Shown here: positions 39,164-51,369 of the stretch, one piece after another
How the letters are laid out: the number at the start of each line of letters is the position of its first letter
How positions within the stretch are numbered: position 1 is the stretch's first letter
Assembly: GCF_022605165.1 (NCBI RefSeq)
Contig: NC_063078.1
Span: 1-64,000 of the forward strand
Length of the DNA: 64,000 nucleotides
Source: Purpureocillium takamizusanense
Lineage: Eukaryota > Ascomycota > Sordariomycetes > Hypocreales > Ophiocordycipitaceae
Reading direction: 5' to 3'
The notes under the pieces: generated by a model
Seen by the model: the letters and a program-made list of their open reading frames with translations, nothing else
What the model was told of the DNA's origin: nothing
Database searches by the model: none
Made by a program: the position numbers and the translations under genes

Positions 39164-40360
39164 CGGGGTATCACGACATGGCATGCATGCGGATGAGTCG
39201 AGTATACCGCGGGCTGCGGCCTTGCTTCACATTGGGCTGGGATGATTTGGCGACACGGCGTTGTGGTGTTGGCGGAATGCCGCTGGGGATCATGTACATG
39301 GACAATCAACCTGGTCTTTACAAGCAGCTGTGGGCGTCATCATGGCAGTAGTCGACCGAGTCATTGGAAGCTGTCATGGAACTTTGACATGTCGAGCAGT
39401 CGCAGCGGTCACCCCATTGGCAGCATATATGACGCGTGCGGGCATGAGCAGCAATCGGCATAGGCCCGTAATAGCATACACGACATGTCCTGACGGCACA
39501 GATGTGTGCGACCCGTCTCCGCCTGGGCAGCTGGGTCATGGAGGCGCGAAAGCCAGCAAATCGTCATCCAGTCGTCGACGAGATGCGCCGTTGCTCAAGG
39601 CAGTCGTCGACAGAGACACCATGAGCAGCCGTGATGCGTTACACGAGGAGGATCCCGCCGCTCTGGTCCCGCAGCTTGGGATACGTCGACGCGTACGAGC
39701 AGTCCAAAGCATCAGCCAGATGCGAGCTTCCCGGCATCACCGTTCTCGGCCTCATGCCGCGCGCTCGTGTCCCACGTCGAGGCCTTCAGAACCTGCTTCA
39801 GGCCAGGCACTCGCTCCCGCAACCGCCCAGCCTCCGCTGTTCCGAGCCGGCTCGGCTCTCGCCAGCCGCTACCACGGAAAAACTCCCACTTCATGTCATA
39901 TCTTGACACCTCGCGCCGCAAGCCCGTGCCGCTATCCGCACGCTCGCCCACGCTCTCCCACGCACGCCCGCCGGCGCGGCGCCACCACGTTTGCTCGTGG
40001 ACCCCCGGCCCAGGTTCCGCCGGTTCGCGCGCTGCGGGCATGGCCTCATTCTCGGCCGCCTCGTTTCCATGGCGTCGCGCGGCGTGGCGGCTGACGGGGC
40101 CACGCACCCCGTCAGCGCTGGCCCGCATCCGGGCCTGTGCGTGCTGCCTTGTCGGCGCGGGCCCCCGGCGTCATTGACCGGCTAGCACAAGTCGGAGCCA
40201 GCCCTGATGGACCCCGTAGACCCTGGGGCTGCACAACGGCAAACGCGTCCATCAAGCGCCGGGCACGGCATGCGTCGCATTTATCCCGGCGTGAGAAGCC
40301 CGGTGAGGGCGGCGCCCTGCGCACGTATGTGTGGTGGGAAATAGGAAGCGGCGGCGCCGC

Positions 40361-40410
40361 GGCAGCACCAGGGGCAGCACCAGAGGCAGCACCAGAGGCA
40401 GCACCAGCAG
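40361..40410 (+). repeat. 12-bp tandem repeat GGCAGCACCAGA
   Basis: About four copies of GGCAGCACCAGA/GGGGCAGCACCA in the gene-free region. Confidence 0.7.
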
Positions 40411-43400
40411 GCTTGCAGTCAACAGGAGTTGCCCAGGCCAAGCCCGCCGAGATGGAGTATTTGTCAAGATGTGTGCGCGGTGGAGCTTTCGGCCCAGGTG
40501 GGCTGTGACTGGAGATGGGCGGCGCCGCGCCGATGGGATGGCTCGCTGGACGGGGTCCACGTCCGCTCAGGGATGCGTGTAAGCTGGGCTGTGTGTGCCT
40601 GGGCAGAAGGGATTATGATATCACGAGTTTGGCCCTGAGCCGCATCAGGGGAGGAAATTATGCATGTCCGTATACTCATTCGCACGACAACGACTCGTGC
40701 CTGCGCCACAGCCCGTAACCAGTTGTGCGATGCGAATGTACAGAGTCACAGGCCCTGTACCGATGGATGCGAAAGCGACTCGCATTGCCCGTATCGCGCA
40801 CTCGCGAACCACCCGCCAAGCTGCCCAGCAAACGCCACCCAGGACCCCTCGTCAAACGACCATAGTCTCGTTCTCTCGGCTTGGCCTGCGCTGCCACGCA
40901 CGCTTGGCTCGCATTCCTAGAGCGGGGTGTCACCAGACAGACGCTTTGCCGTGGCCGTCGTCTCGGTCCTGCTGCGCGGTTGGGCGGCTTGTCTCACGAC
41001 ATCCGGCTATTCTGCAAGCACACTGCAGAACAACAACAGGCGTCAGAAGAGGAGGGGGGGTTTTCCTCGTCGCAGGGCCCATGGCGGGTCGAGTTGCGGC
41101 GGCTGCATGCCACGCGAGGAGGCGTCAATTGGGGCGCCCTCAGCCCAGCCAGGCGAGGCGCCTCACGGGGTCTCGCTGCCGGGGGGGTCTGGGTCTCGCC
41201 CCGGGTCTCGACGACATGGCATGGACATTGCAGACAACGCAGCCCCAAGCACCAGAGAGACACTCGTCAGACGCCAGCGCTGACGGCGCCAGGGCGTGGC
41301 CGACGAGACACACGGCGGGAGGGGATGCGGGCAACAGCACCAGCAGCTTCGTGAAAGCAATGAATGATGACGCACAATGAGCCATGGACGTGACAAGTGA
41401 GACGAGACAAGACACCGTGTCCGTGCATCTCCGCACAAGTCCACCACCCCCGGACAGCCAGCGGACATTTTGCAGAGGCCGCGCCCCTCTTCCTCCCCTT
41501 CCTCCCCTTCCTCCTCCGCACCGAGGGCAGGGCATAAATCGCGACACCCAGCGAAAAATAAAGAAAAGTTATGCGCAGCCCTGTCAGCTTTCGGTCCATT
41601 CGACTCTTCGGGGCCGGAGGCGTGCACTCGCGCACACAATTCAGTGCACTCGGGCGGACACCAGACTCCTGTACGTGCCCGAGGCGGGCTGCAAGGGTCC
41701 CTGATGAGGGGCATCAGATGGACCCCCTGCTAACTTTCGTGACCGCTCTCTCCATCGTCGGGAGGCAGGGCGAGCCCGAACCCGGGCGGCGATCGCACAA
41801 TGTATACAAGGCGGGAAGCTGGGCTGGGTGGCAGTAGAAGGGGCGGTGGAAGGCCGCGCGCCGCGCCGCCGCCGATGCACGCACGCACGCACGCACTTCT
41901 GCTGCACCCGGTGAGTCAGGGGTGTCCAAGCCAGGAGTGACGCGAGTGCGAGCAAGGGGAGGGGGGGCCCCGGCCACTGGTGGAGCGAGATGACCTTTAA
42001 TGCAGAACGGGGCTCGCTGCTGACCTCGTTTCCCCAGTCAGGCTGTCGTTCTTCGCCCTGGCTGTCGCATTCCTCCATCGGTCGCCGGCTCGGCGGTCAC
42101 TTTACGTGTATGTACGTATGTGCAGCAGCAGCTGCTACGTGCAGCACGCCGCCAAGGACTGGCATCGCTCCCCGCTGCAGGCTGGCCTTGTTATGACAGC
42201 GGCGGGGATGGCCTGCTCGTCAACGCCTCTTGCGGGCATAAGGGCGCGAGAGCCCATGTCCATGCCAGTGCCTGATGCTACGCGCGTGCGGGCAGGCAGT
42301 TGAAGGCGACGACGACGACGACGGCCGATGGCTGGAGGGCCTGCGAGCTGAACGGCATGGCATGGTAGGGTAGGCTATGGGATGACGCACAGTACTCGCA
42401 GACGGCCTGATGGTAAACAAGCACTACGTCGTTGTATACTGTAGCATGTGCATGTGCGCCGTGCTGTTAACGGCCTGACGCCACGAGTGTATGACGACCG
42501 GACGCCGCATGCCGGGTATTTCAATGGAGTATTGCTATAACTAGCACCATGCTCGTCGACAAGTGCCCTCGTTGACCGCCAGGGTCCAGGTAGCTCTGCA
42601 CCGCGGACGAAGCCGCACAAACGCCTCACGCACCCCCACGCGCCCTGAACCTGGCCGGTCAACCTGAGCGACGACGTGCATCGGGCGCATCCAAGAACTC
42701 TGTAACGCAGACCACGCGCTGGCTGATCCTCGCATCGAAAGCAAAATGTCTTGTCCGCATGTGCGGAGGCAGAGTCGCCCGCAGATATATACGGACGGAC
42801 TGCATGCGGAGGAGGTGGATTTGGGCCCGTCACGCTCGCGCCCACGACAGCTCACGGACGTCGCAGCAATCTACGGAGTACTCGACAAGAGAGAACCAGA
42901 AAGCCCCCCGCAGATGCCTTCTTCACCCTGCCCTCAAAGCATGCCATGTAGAATCGCACCACGTCCATCGCTCGCCCGCCCCATGGTCTCGAGATGCCCC
43001 CTATTAATGGCCATTGCCCAATGCGGCAGTCAGATCATGGCCGCGGCGGCGCGTCGTCCCTGATTGGGCGGAAGCCGCAGCAGCAGCACACGCCGTGCCA
43101 GGCAAATAAACGCACGCCCTCCGTCCCCGCAGCGTTCCCTCCTCCAAGTACCAGGCCCGCGTTCCCGAGCAGTAGAGCTACCTACGTACACGTTCTCCCC
43201 CCGCCCCGCCCCTCCGAGCTCCAGCGACCGGGGGTTCCACACAGTGGCCCCACAAATCCCGGAGCTTGTCAAGAGCCCGAACGCCGGGAGTCGCTGCTTT
43301 TTTCTCTTCGCTAAAGTCGCCAGCTCGCTGTTTTTGTCCTCGATGTTGATGGTGTTCATGTTCGGCGTCTCGTGCCGTAACCGTGCGTCCAGTGGCATGG

Positions 43401-43826
43401 CTCGTTCGTCTCGCTTGGGGACGACACGCTCGACGGCCAATTGCCCAGCTGCCGTGCCGGTCAGCTCCGTTGGTCGTTGGTCGTGGGCGCGCGTGCCGTG
43501 CTCCCGCGTGACGGGCTGTGTATGTCGTCGTCGTCGTCATCGTCATTTCGTCGTTTTTTTCTATTGTTGGCGTGCGTCTGGGGTTCGGGCGCCATGCGTA
43601 GGCACTCCTCTCAAGTCGAATTACACCTGTCGTACGCGGGGGATACGGCACGCCTTGTCCGCACAAGAGCGTAAGCACCCGTACCCGGGCGAGGCCTCTC
43701 CGTATTCGCATGCCCACGCGTTCGTCCGCCCGGTGTATTCGTCACTCGCGCGCGCTACACCGCAGGCACTGCCCGGACAAGGGTGTCTGTCATCGCGCAC
43801 TGCCGTGGATTCAGGTACAGCACAGC

Positions 43827-43853
43827 GCAACACAACACAACACAACACAACAC
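43827..43853 (+). repeat. (CAACA)n microsatellite
   Basis: About five copies of the pentanucleotide ACACA/CAACA within the gene-free region downstream of the transcription factor. Confidence 0.7.
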
Positions 43854-45572
43854 GTCCCAAGCAGGGCGTTGGCCTCCTCCACCGCTGCGAGAAATGCCCT
43901 GTTCAGGTCTGTGCGGCTGCGGGGTGGACAAATATCGCGAATCAAGGCACCGGGTCCCCGAGTCCTTGGCGACGGGTTACAAGTGCCGTGAATACCTACA
44001 TGAAAAGGGCAGCTCAGCAAAGCAAGGGCTGGCTAGCTGTTTGTCTGTCTGTCTGGCTGCCCCCCCCCCCCCCTCCTTCGGCGCCGGCAAGGGGACCAGG
44101 CCCGAAGCAAGCTCGCTTCAATGGTGGGAGAGCGAGCAGCCACCATCACCACTAGCTGGCAGGTGGCAGAAACTCAGATGAGCTTGATTAATTTAGCTCG
44201 GTGCTGGGTTGCCGCCCCGTTGGGTTTTGGCTTGGCCTGGTGGCTGAGGGCGGGGCTGCCGAAGGATGAATGGATGATGTGGAGGGGATGGAGGTCTGGG
44301 ATGGGATGGATGACGATGCGACCTGTGATTTTAGCAGCAGCGAGTCGAGCAAGCTGCTGCTGAAAGCTTGCGCTCTCACCGTTTGTCTAGGAATTGGAGA
44401 ATTGCGTTTGAGCGACGCTCGCCGGCGCAGAGTCCAGCAAAGGCTCCCCTCCCTTGCCGGCCGTCTCATCGCCAAAGAGCCCGCCGATGGCCGTCGGGCC
44501 CGATACGTTCGGAAACGGACATGCTACGGATGGGGATGTTAGAATCGCGCATCAGCCTCACTCACTCATTCGCTCGCTCGCTCGCTCGTTCTCACCCATG
44601 AAACTACTACTCAAATCATCAAGGTGGATCTGCATCGGGCCAACCACCCCAACTTAATGCTGCTGCCAACGTGCTTGGCTTGGGTACACTTCACCCCGTC
44701 GCCAAAACCGCCCATCGCATTCTCGCATTGGCCATGGGCAGATCTGCACCGTCGCAGCCCTAGCGTGGACATGGTGATCCCCGGGGTCGCTCGTGCCCTG
44801 GTCCCGGTGAAAGCACCTTGTGGTCAAGGACGACACGCGGCGCATTCGAAGCCCAACTGGGCCACCGCCCGGGGCTGCCCAAGCAAAGCACCATCACCAA
44901 GGCCGGCCCGTCTGCCGACGATGCCCAGCGCCTTGTCCTGTAGTGTGCACGCGTGCCCAGTACTTGCCAATGTGCCGGCTCACCACCGGTCGGGTTTCCA
45001 CCGCAGGCGGAACCCCCGACCACGTCCCCGCATCACGCATCATTGACGCGGCAAAGTCACGTCACTGGTCGACAAATCATCGTGAACAAGTCAAAAATCG
45101 TCTCTTGATCAGTTTTGGACCTGCTCCGGCAGCTTCGTTCGTGCCTGCGCAAATGTGCCTTGTTGCTTCCCGTCTCTATCGCCTGCGTTGCCCCCCACCC
45201 TGTCCCGTGCCTGTCCAGGCCACGGGCAATTCCCTCTCTGCAAAACGCCTGGCCCTTTGGACATGGAAAAAAAAACCCATTCGTATGCCGCGCGTCATGT
45301 CCCAGTCCCTCAAGTAATCATGTGCCATGGATCGAGCTCCCGCCCACTGAAACGCCTCATGGCACAGCCCCCGGCCATGCCCGACCGAAGTTCCCAACCG
45401 GCCGCCGCCACCGTCGCGCGCGAAAAGAAACCCAAAAAAGGTGTAATACCAAGAGAAACCCCCGTTATTAGCCGCCTTGATGAGAGGGGGGCTTCACCAA
45501 AAGCCGTGTAGAAAAACCGTATGTGCACGAATCGAGTTATGTGACAAAGAGGGCGGCCGAACGCGCCACCGC

Positions 45573-46834
45573 TTACAACCGCATGGCCTCGCCGTCAAAG
45601 CCCGCGTAAATCATGGGGTCGTTGATGCCCATCATGACGTCCGGGTGGTTCTGCACCGACAGGATGTCCGGCTTGATGCCGTAGTCGCCGCCGTCCATGA
45701 GGCCCTCGTTCAGGACATTGAGGCCCTGTAGGTCGCCCTGGAAAAGGCCGAAGCTCAGGTCGCCGGGCTTGCTGCTGGGCGGCAGGCCGGACCAGCCCTG
45801 GAAACCTTGTTGTTGTTGTTGCTGTTGTTGCTGCTGCTGCTGCTGCGACGGGAAAAAGGCGCCCGAGTCAATGTCGGTCGTCGGGCTGAGCTCGTAGTCG
45901 GTGACCGTCGTGCCGGCCGAGTGCGGCGACATGGTGAGGCTGCTGCTGGCGCCGTGACGGCCAAACGCCTCGCTGCGGTAGTTTTGCGCGAGACCTCCGA
46001 AGCGGTACTCGTGTTCGCTGTCCGAGTGCTCAAACTCGGACGACGAGGCGCGGTCGTGGCGGTCCTGCTGCTGCTGCGAGGTGGCTTGCGGCGGCTGGCT
46101 CTGCTGCTGCTCCTCGAGCTGGCGGGCCAGCTCCACCATGCCGGCCTCGTCCTCGGGGAAGACGGAGTGCACCGGCAGGTCGATGTCGCTGTTGGGGCGG
46201 ATGCAGCCGAGCTTCTGGGCGATGTTGTGGATCACGGGCTGGCCGCGCTCGTTGAGCTCGGGCTCGCCCAGGGTCCAGGGCTGCGCGCTGCGGACCATGG
46301 AGTAGAGCTTGTGGACGGTGGCGATGAGGGCGAACTGCGTGTTTTCGAGCACCTCGGCGTAGCTGTGACCATGGTTGTCAACGAAAAAGCCCTCGTGGTC
46401 AAAGAGAGAAAAACATACCCCTTGGGCAATTGCTTGTACTCGACCTTTTTGCGGACACCCGCCGTGCAGACGACGCCGTCGTCCTTGCATCGCTTACACG
46501 GAAACTCGCCGTCGCACTGCCGGCCCTGTTAGCGACACACACACACCGACGCCGCCGTCTCCCCCGACTCTTGATAGCTGGTGCGTACCTTGGTCTTCTT
46601 CATTCTACACCGCTCGCAGGCCTTCCATACGCGCTTGTGTCGGCCGTCCATGCCGGCGGCGTGGGTGACGTGGTCGTGGTGGTGAGCGGCGGCGACGCCC
46701 GAGTTGGCGCGCTTGGAGGCCCGGTTGGACGGCTTGGTTTTGCTGCTGCTGCTGCTGCCGCCGGACGTTGACGAGCTCTTTCTGCTCTGCTTGCCCTCCT
46801 CCGCCGGCGGCGAAGGCAAATTATGTGATCCCAT
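45573..46834 (-). CDS. Zn(II)2Cys6 transcription factor
   Basis: Three exons (46834-46589, 46516-46419, 46362-45573) join across 72-nt and 56-nt introns (donors GTACGC and GTATGT; acceptors GGCAG and CACAG) to give 377 residues with matching phases. The first intron splits the zinc cluster. The spliced protein has C73-x2-C76-x6-C83-x5-C89-x2-C92-x6-C99, a perfect Gal4-type binuclear cluster preceded by HKRVWKACERCRMKKTK. It is followed by a conserved helical block (YAEVLENTQFALIATVHKLY, then QPVIHNIAQKLGCIRP and VHSVFPEDEAG). The C-terminus is acidic/Gln-rich with a run of 13 Gln, probably transactivating. There is no MHR domain. Relatives in Sordariomycetes are sometimes called fluconazole-resistance protein 1-like; I cannot confirm this. 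It is isolated by very long intergenic flanks. Confidence 0.85.
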
Positions 46835-47131
46835 GGCGGGTTGGGTTTGTGTGAGCGTGCGTGTACGATGTTGTTTCGGGGGGGAGGAGGAGTCGTGCGT
46901 CAGGGTACGGGCGTGCTGTGAGTGAGGGTGACACAGGATGACGACGGAAAGTGAGGTGACACTAGACGGTGTGGAGGCGTGTGAGTGCGTCGGGTCGTGG
47001 TGACTACGAGGTATGAGGCGTGTATGAGAAACCACGAGGCAAAGCACAGGCTGGTGTTGTCATGTATATGAATGACGCGGGATCAAAGGGCGGCGGCAGG
47101 GCACGCAAGAAGGTGGTGGCCCTGGCCCGGG

Positions 47132-47139
47132 ATATATAA
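47132..47139 (-). promoter_or_regulatory. possible TATA element of the transcription factor gene
   Basis: TATATAAA on the plus strand (TTTATATA on the gene's strand), about 300 nt upstream of the start codon. It is a weak call because of distance and orientation. Confidence 0.3.
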
Positions 47140-50100
47140 ACGAGCACACAGACGATAATGCGGGCCGGGCTTAGTTGGTAGGCAGGCAGGTAGTAGGTAG
47201 ACAAGTAGGCTTGGGCAGGGCAGGACAGGACAGGACAGGGTCGACAAATGACTCGACCCAGGCGTCGGGGAGCTTAATAATGGGAACGGGAGAGTGCCCA
47301 GGCGCCGAGGGGGATGGATGATGTGACAGTCTCGGAGCCTTTCCAAGGTTATTAATGTACTTTGCACCGAGGCCGGTTGCGGGTGCGGGTGCGGGTTCTG
47401 GCTTTTCGACGGGGCCCCCCCATCCCTCCATCTCTTCCTTGACTCCAACCATCCATGCCATCCATCTACGTATCGTATGTACCTATGATTATCCACCCCA
47501 TCGTCTTGTCGGTCCCCATCCATGCAATCCCACTCATTATTATCCAGCATGATCCCGCCAATGCACAGGCCAGGCCGAGCGTCTTGCAGCCTGTCGAGCC
47601 CGGGGCCGTGGCCGGGCGGCCGGCCGGGCGTGTAAGTTCCATCAGTGACGGATAGTGCTACTAGCGAACGAGGGCGGGAACCCGGACGAGTGCAGCGTAC
47701 CGGCCGGGCGGGCCACGCTGGGCTGCATCCACTGTAGGTAGCCACCTCAGTAAACTACAGTACTAACCTGCCGCCCGCCCAAGAATGGGGACCCGGCAAT
47801 TATTGGCTTCGGCGCGCAGGACGAAGCCGCGCCGCCGCCGCCAGCAACAGCAGCACCAGCACCAGCACCAGCACCAGCCTAGAAATCACAGCCCCGTGAG
47901 CGGCGGAACATTTGCTCAATCGCGAGCCAGCGGGCGAGAAAACGACGAGATGAACGGACGGGGGGGGCGCGCGCGCGCGGCGGCGAACAAGGGGAGGGGT
48001 GCAAGGGGGGCGTGGACTTAGCGGTCGGTCCAGAGTTTATGTCCGAACTGGCGAGAGAGGGGCGGACAGGGGTTCCGCTGCGAGGGTGGGCCCACGGCTT
48101 CTGTCTGCCCCCCATCTTCTTCCTCCAGTGCGAGCAACCTCGCACTGCGAAACGAACCGGTGCTGGGCTGGTTGGCAAGGTACTCGTTCTCGTCTCTGGA
48201 ACACGTCACAGCATCGCCAAAACGAGTCCAAGTGATCCCGTCGAGAGCCAGCTGCCGCCGTCGGTGCTGCGATACCCTTTCCGCATGGAGCGTGCTGCCA
48301 CCGCATGTACGTGCCATGTACGGGCATGGACAGTCTGCGCTGCAGCGTCCAGCGGCACCTCGAGCATCAGCACATCAGCACATCAGAGCATCCATCAGCA
48401 CATCAGCGCATTCCATGCCAGCGTTTGTTGGTGGGCGCCCACCTCCACCGCCACGCCACCACCACCACCACCAGCGCTGAAGTGCCCTGCTGCACAGGTG
48501 CGCTGCCCGGGTAGGTAGTCGTCTCACTCCACTGGCCTGGGCTCTTCCAGGGCCCAGCACAAAACCCGCCAACAACGTCACCTGCCAAGGAGCAACCAAC
48601 GCAGGCCGCACACACACACACAGGAGAGGGGAAAAAACTGCCCGAGGGGGCCCATGCATGTAGTTCCATTGGCCAGCCTCGCAAACTCCGCCGCGACGCC
48701 GCGGACTTGGACCTTGGGCCTTGGGGGGAATGCCGTACCGGGGCGGGTCGTCGCCCGCGGCCCGTCCGCTTATACAAGCGGAAGCAATAAGCCAGCAGGC
48801 AAGCAAGCAGGCAAAACAGCACGCTCTTCTTTTTTTTTCTTTCCGTGCACGCGGTTTATTTTCTGAATTGTGGGATTTCATCTCCTTTAGATGGTTGCTC
48901 GTCCATGTTCACGATAAACATGATGCCATGCCAGAGTGCACTGATGAACACCGGAAAGCACAAGGACCAAGTGTTCCACGGACACGGAGATTTCCACCCT
49001 CGTCCACCTCCACCTCCTCCACATCCCACCTCTCCTCCCCTCCCCTCGCTCGGGGCCACGGCAACCCCCCGGTCGAGGTGCAGGAGTCCTGGGCACGAGA
49101 CCACATGGCTGGTGTTTTTGTATGTATGTAGATTCGCGGCAAGCCGCCACTGCGATGCCTGGAAGCAACATGCAAAAAGGTGCCAGAATACCTGCCGCGA
49201 GACAGACGCCGACGAGACCTTTGGAGAGGGCGCTCGCGGGCCCGTCTGACTGGGCGCCCTGAGGTTTGGGTTTCGCGCCCGAGACTCCAGGCCCCAGCCA
49301 CCGGGGACTCGCTTCCAGTTGTCAATCATATCCGCCTGCAGCAAGAAGTGAGTTGCTGCTCTCTGCTCGCTCGCTTCAGCGCCGCGCGGGAGAGCAAGCG
49401 CCAGCCCTGGCAGGCAGGTAGGCTATCGGCACAGCAGCCCTGCACCATGGGTCAGCAGCCTGGATGTCATCAGCACGGGCATCAGCGCTCCATCAGCATC
49501 CCATCAGCAGCTGTCATCCGCCACCGCGAGCAGGCCTGCCAAGGTGCCACAGCCCCAGCCCTGGGAGCGGCGCGCTAGCGAAGGCCACCCCCCGCGCCTG
49601 CTCGAGCAGCAGCAGCACCTCCAGCGAACATGAACTGATGGTGACGCTTGGCTGCTGCTGGAATTGTCACCGCCAAGGGAGCTGGGGCATCGCTGGACGC
49701 ACCAGACTGCACCCGCTGGCGGGTCCGCCCTACAGCACGCAACCCAGCCCAGCCCAGTGGACCGAGCGAGACGCCGCCAGCGACGATGCAAACGGTGGTC
49801 GCTGTGGCTTTCGTCCCTTTTGCGCGTGAAGAATATTACCTTTTGACGCCTTACCACGATCGCCCTGGGCCCCCTTTGCGCCTCGAAATACTCATCAACG
49901 TGCTCGCCCATGACGTCCTGCGCTGGTCGGCCGCATCGCCGGCGCAGCTGCCCCATCGCACCGCATCGTCGCCCCATCTATAGCCGCTGCATCGAACCCC
50001 ATCCGCTACCTGTACATGCCTGTAGGAAAACCCTCGCGAGTCACAAGGGGGGACCGCCCCCGGGGCTTCATGACAATGACGCCGAAGCATAACGCGATAT

Positions 50101-50711
50101 GCCAGGAGCACATGCACGCACATCCAGGAGCACGCGCACAGTTGAGCCCAAGGGCCAAGGACGGACCGTTCTCCTAGCACCAAGCGTCAGCAGCAAGTGC
50201 TCGCCTTCGTACGTACAAGAGGCTCTGGTAGCTCGTGCTTAGACTCGCGGTGGCGCCCCACAGCTCACTGGAGCTGCCGCCACAGGCCAGCCGCCGTTGC
50301 GCTTGCAATGCTTGATTGATTGAACGATGGGCTGCGCAGCGCCGAGCGCAGTGTGTAACTGTAGGCATCGACAGATAAGACGAAGCGCTGCACCACGATC
50401 GCTCGTTCGCTGCAACGGCCATCAGAGTTTCCGCTACTGTTGCGCCTCGCGCGGCCGAAGAGGGGGGAGCTCGCCAAGCAGCCTTAGCAGAAGACAATAA
50501 TGTCGTTTCTGGCGCGCGCATGCTCGTTCGTGCGACGTCGCAATCAGCATGTGGTACAGGCCTGGTTGGTTCGATTAGACGTGCGATGCGTGTGCCCCGT
50601 CCCCTCTCCAGCGCTGGCGCCGTCTTGGTCAGCGGCGAGCTTCTTCCAGAGCCGCGGAGGATGGACCCTCCATCGATCGGCACGCTGGCGGCATGCAATC
50701 GCCCTGGAATC

Positions 50712-50812
50712 ATCGACGTGGGGAGCCATCTCATCAACATGGGGCGGCCGCATCTCATCGACGTGGGACCATCTCATCGACATGGACATGGGACATGGGG
50801 CCATCTCATCCC
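50712..50812 (+). repeat. imperfect 20-bp tandem repeat CATCTCATCGACATGGG
   Basis: About five degenerate units built on CATCTCATCGACATGGG/GTGGGACC, with shorter ACATGGG duplications, in the gene-free region. Confidence 0.65.
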
Positions 50813-51345
50813 GACCGGCGGTCCAGATCACCACGTCGCGACTCCATCCGACAAACGGGCTGCATTTCGTCGTTTGGCGATTCGGGCTTCCATCACGGGA
50901 CAATGCGGCCCCGTCATCGCCGTCGAGTTGGGTGAAATTCATCCGTCGAACCAGGGCCCTGGCCCGCCTGTCAGCACGGGTGGGTTGATGGACAGGCCGT
51001 AGTAGAGCGCTCCAGAGGTGGAATTCGAGGGGCCCGTGGACCGGCGTGATGGGCAGAGACAGGTAGACTGAGGTAGTACTGGACGACGCCAGAGACGAAG
51101 AGGGGTCAAAGTCAAAATCATACCCAAGCACAAAGGTAAGGACAAGCGCGCGGCTCAGAAGCCGTTTAAGCGTCGCCACATGCCATGCTGGTGCTCCCAC
51201 GCAATCAACAGGCTTCGTTTCCCACTCATGTGCTGCCGCAAAAAACTCGCCCGCCTCGACGGGAAACGGTCCGGACAAGGGGCCATGTTACGGGCGATTC
51301 GCAGGGGCCCTCTCTTCAGCCTCAAACCCAGTTTCCGTAGGGCGG

Positions 51346-51369
51346 CGACGACGACGACGACGACGACGT
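51346..51369 (+). repeat. (CGA)n microsatellite
   Basis: Eight consecutive CGA/ACG triplets in the gene-free region. Confidence 0.75.

Larger units (their letters stand above)
39164..45572. other. 6.4-kb convergent intergenic region without a supportable gene
   Basis: This lies between the stop codons of the Sos7 and Zn2Cys6 genes. Frames up to 363 codons (43064-44155) occur, but they are rich in Arg/Ser/Pro/Cys, have no recognisable domain and overlap simple repeats. Simple repeats include ACGC near 41875-41895, CAACA at 43827-43853, CTGT/poly-C at 44040-44073 and CTCG near 44570-44590. Long 3' untranslated or non-coding transcripts are possible. I see no tRNA or rRNA. Confidence 0.5.

Noticed and set aside
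43064..44155. 363-codon frame in the gene-free region
   Set aside because: It has no ATG at the frame start, crosses CAACA, CTGT and poly-C repeats, is Arg/Ser/Cys/Pro-rich and shows no recognisable segment. It is probably chance in GC-rich DNA.
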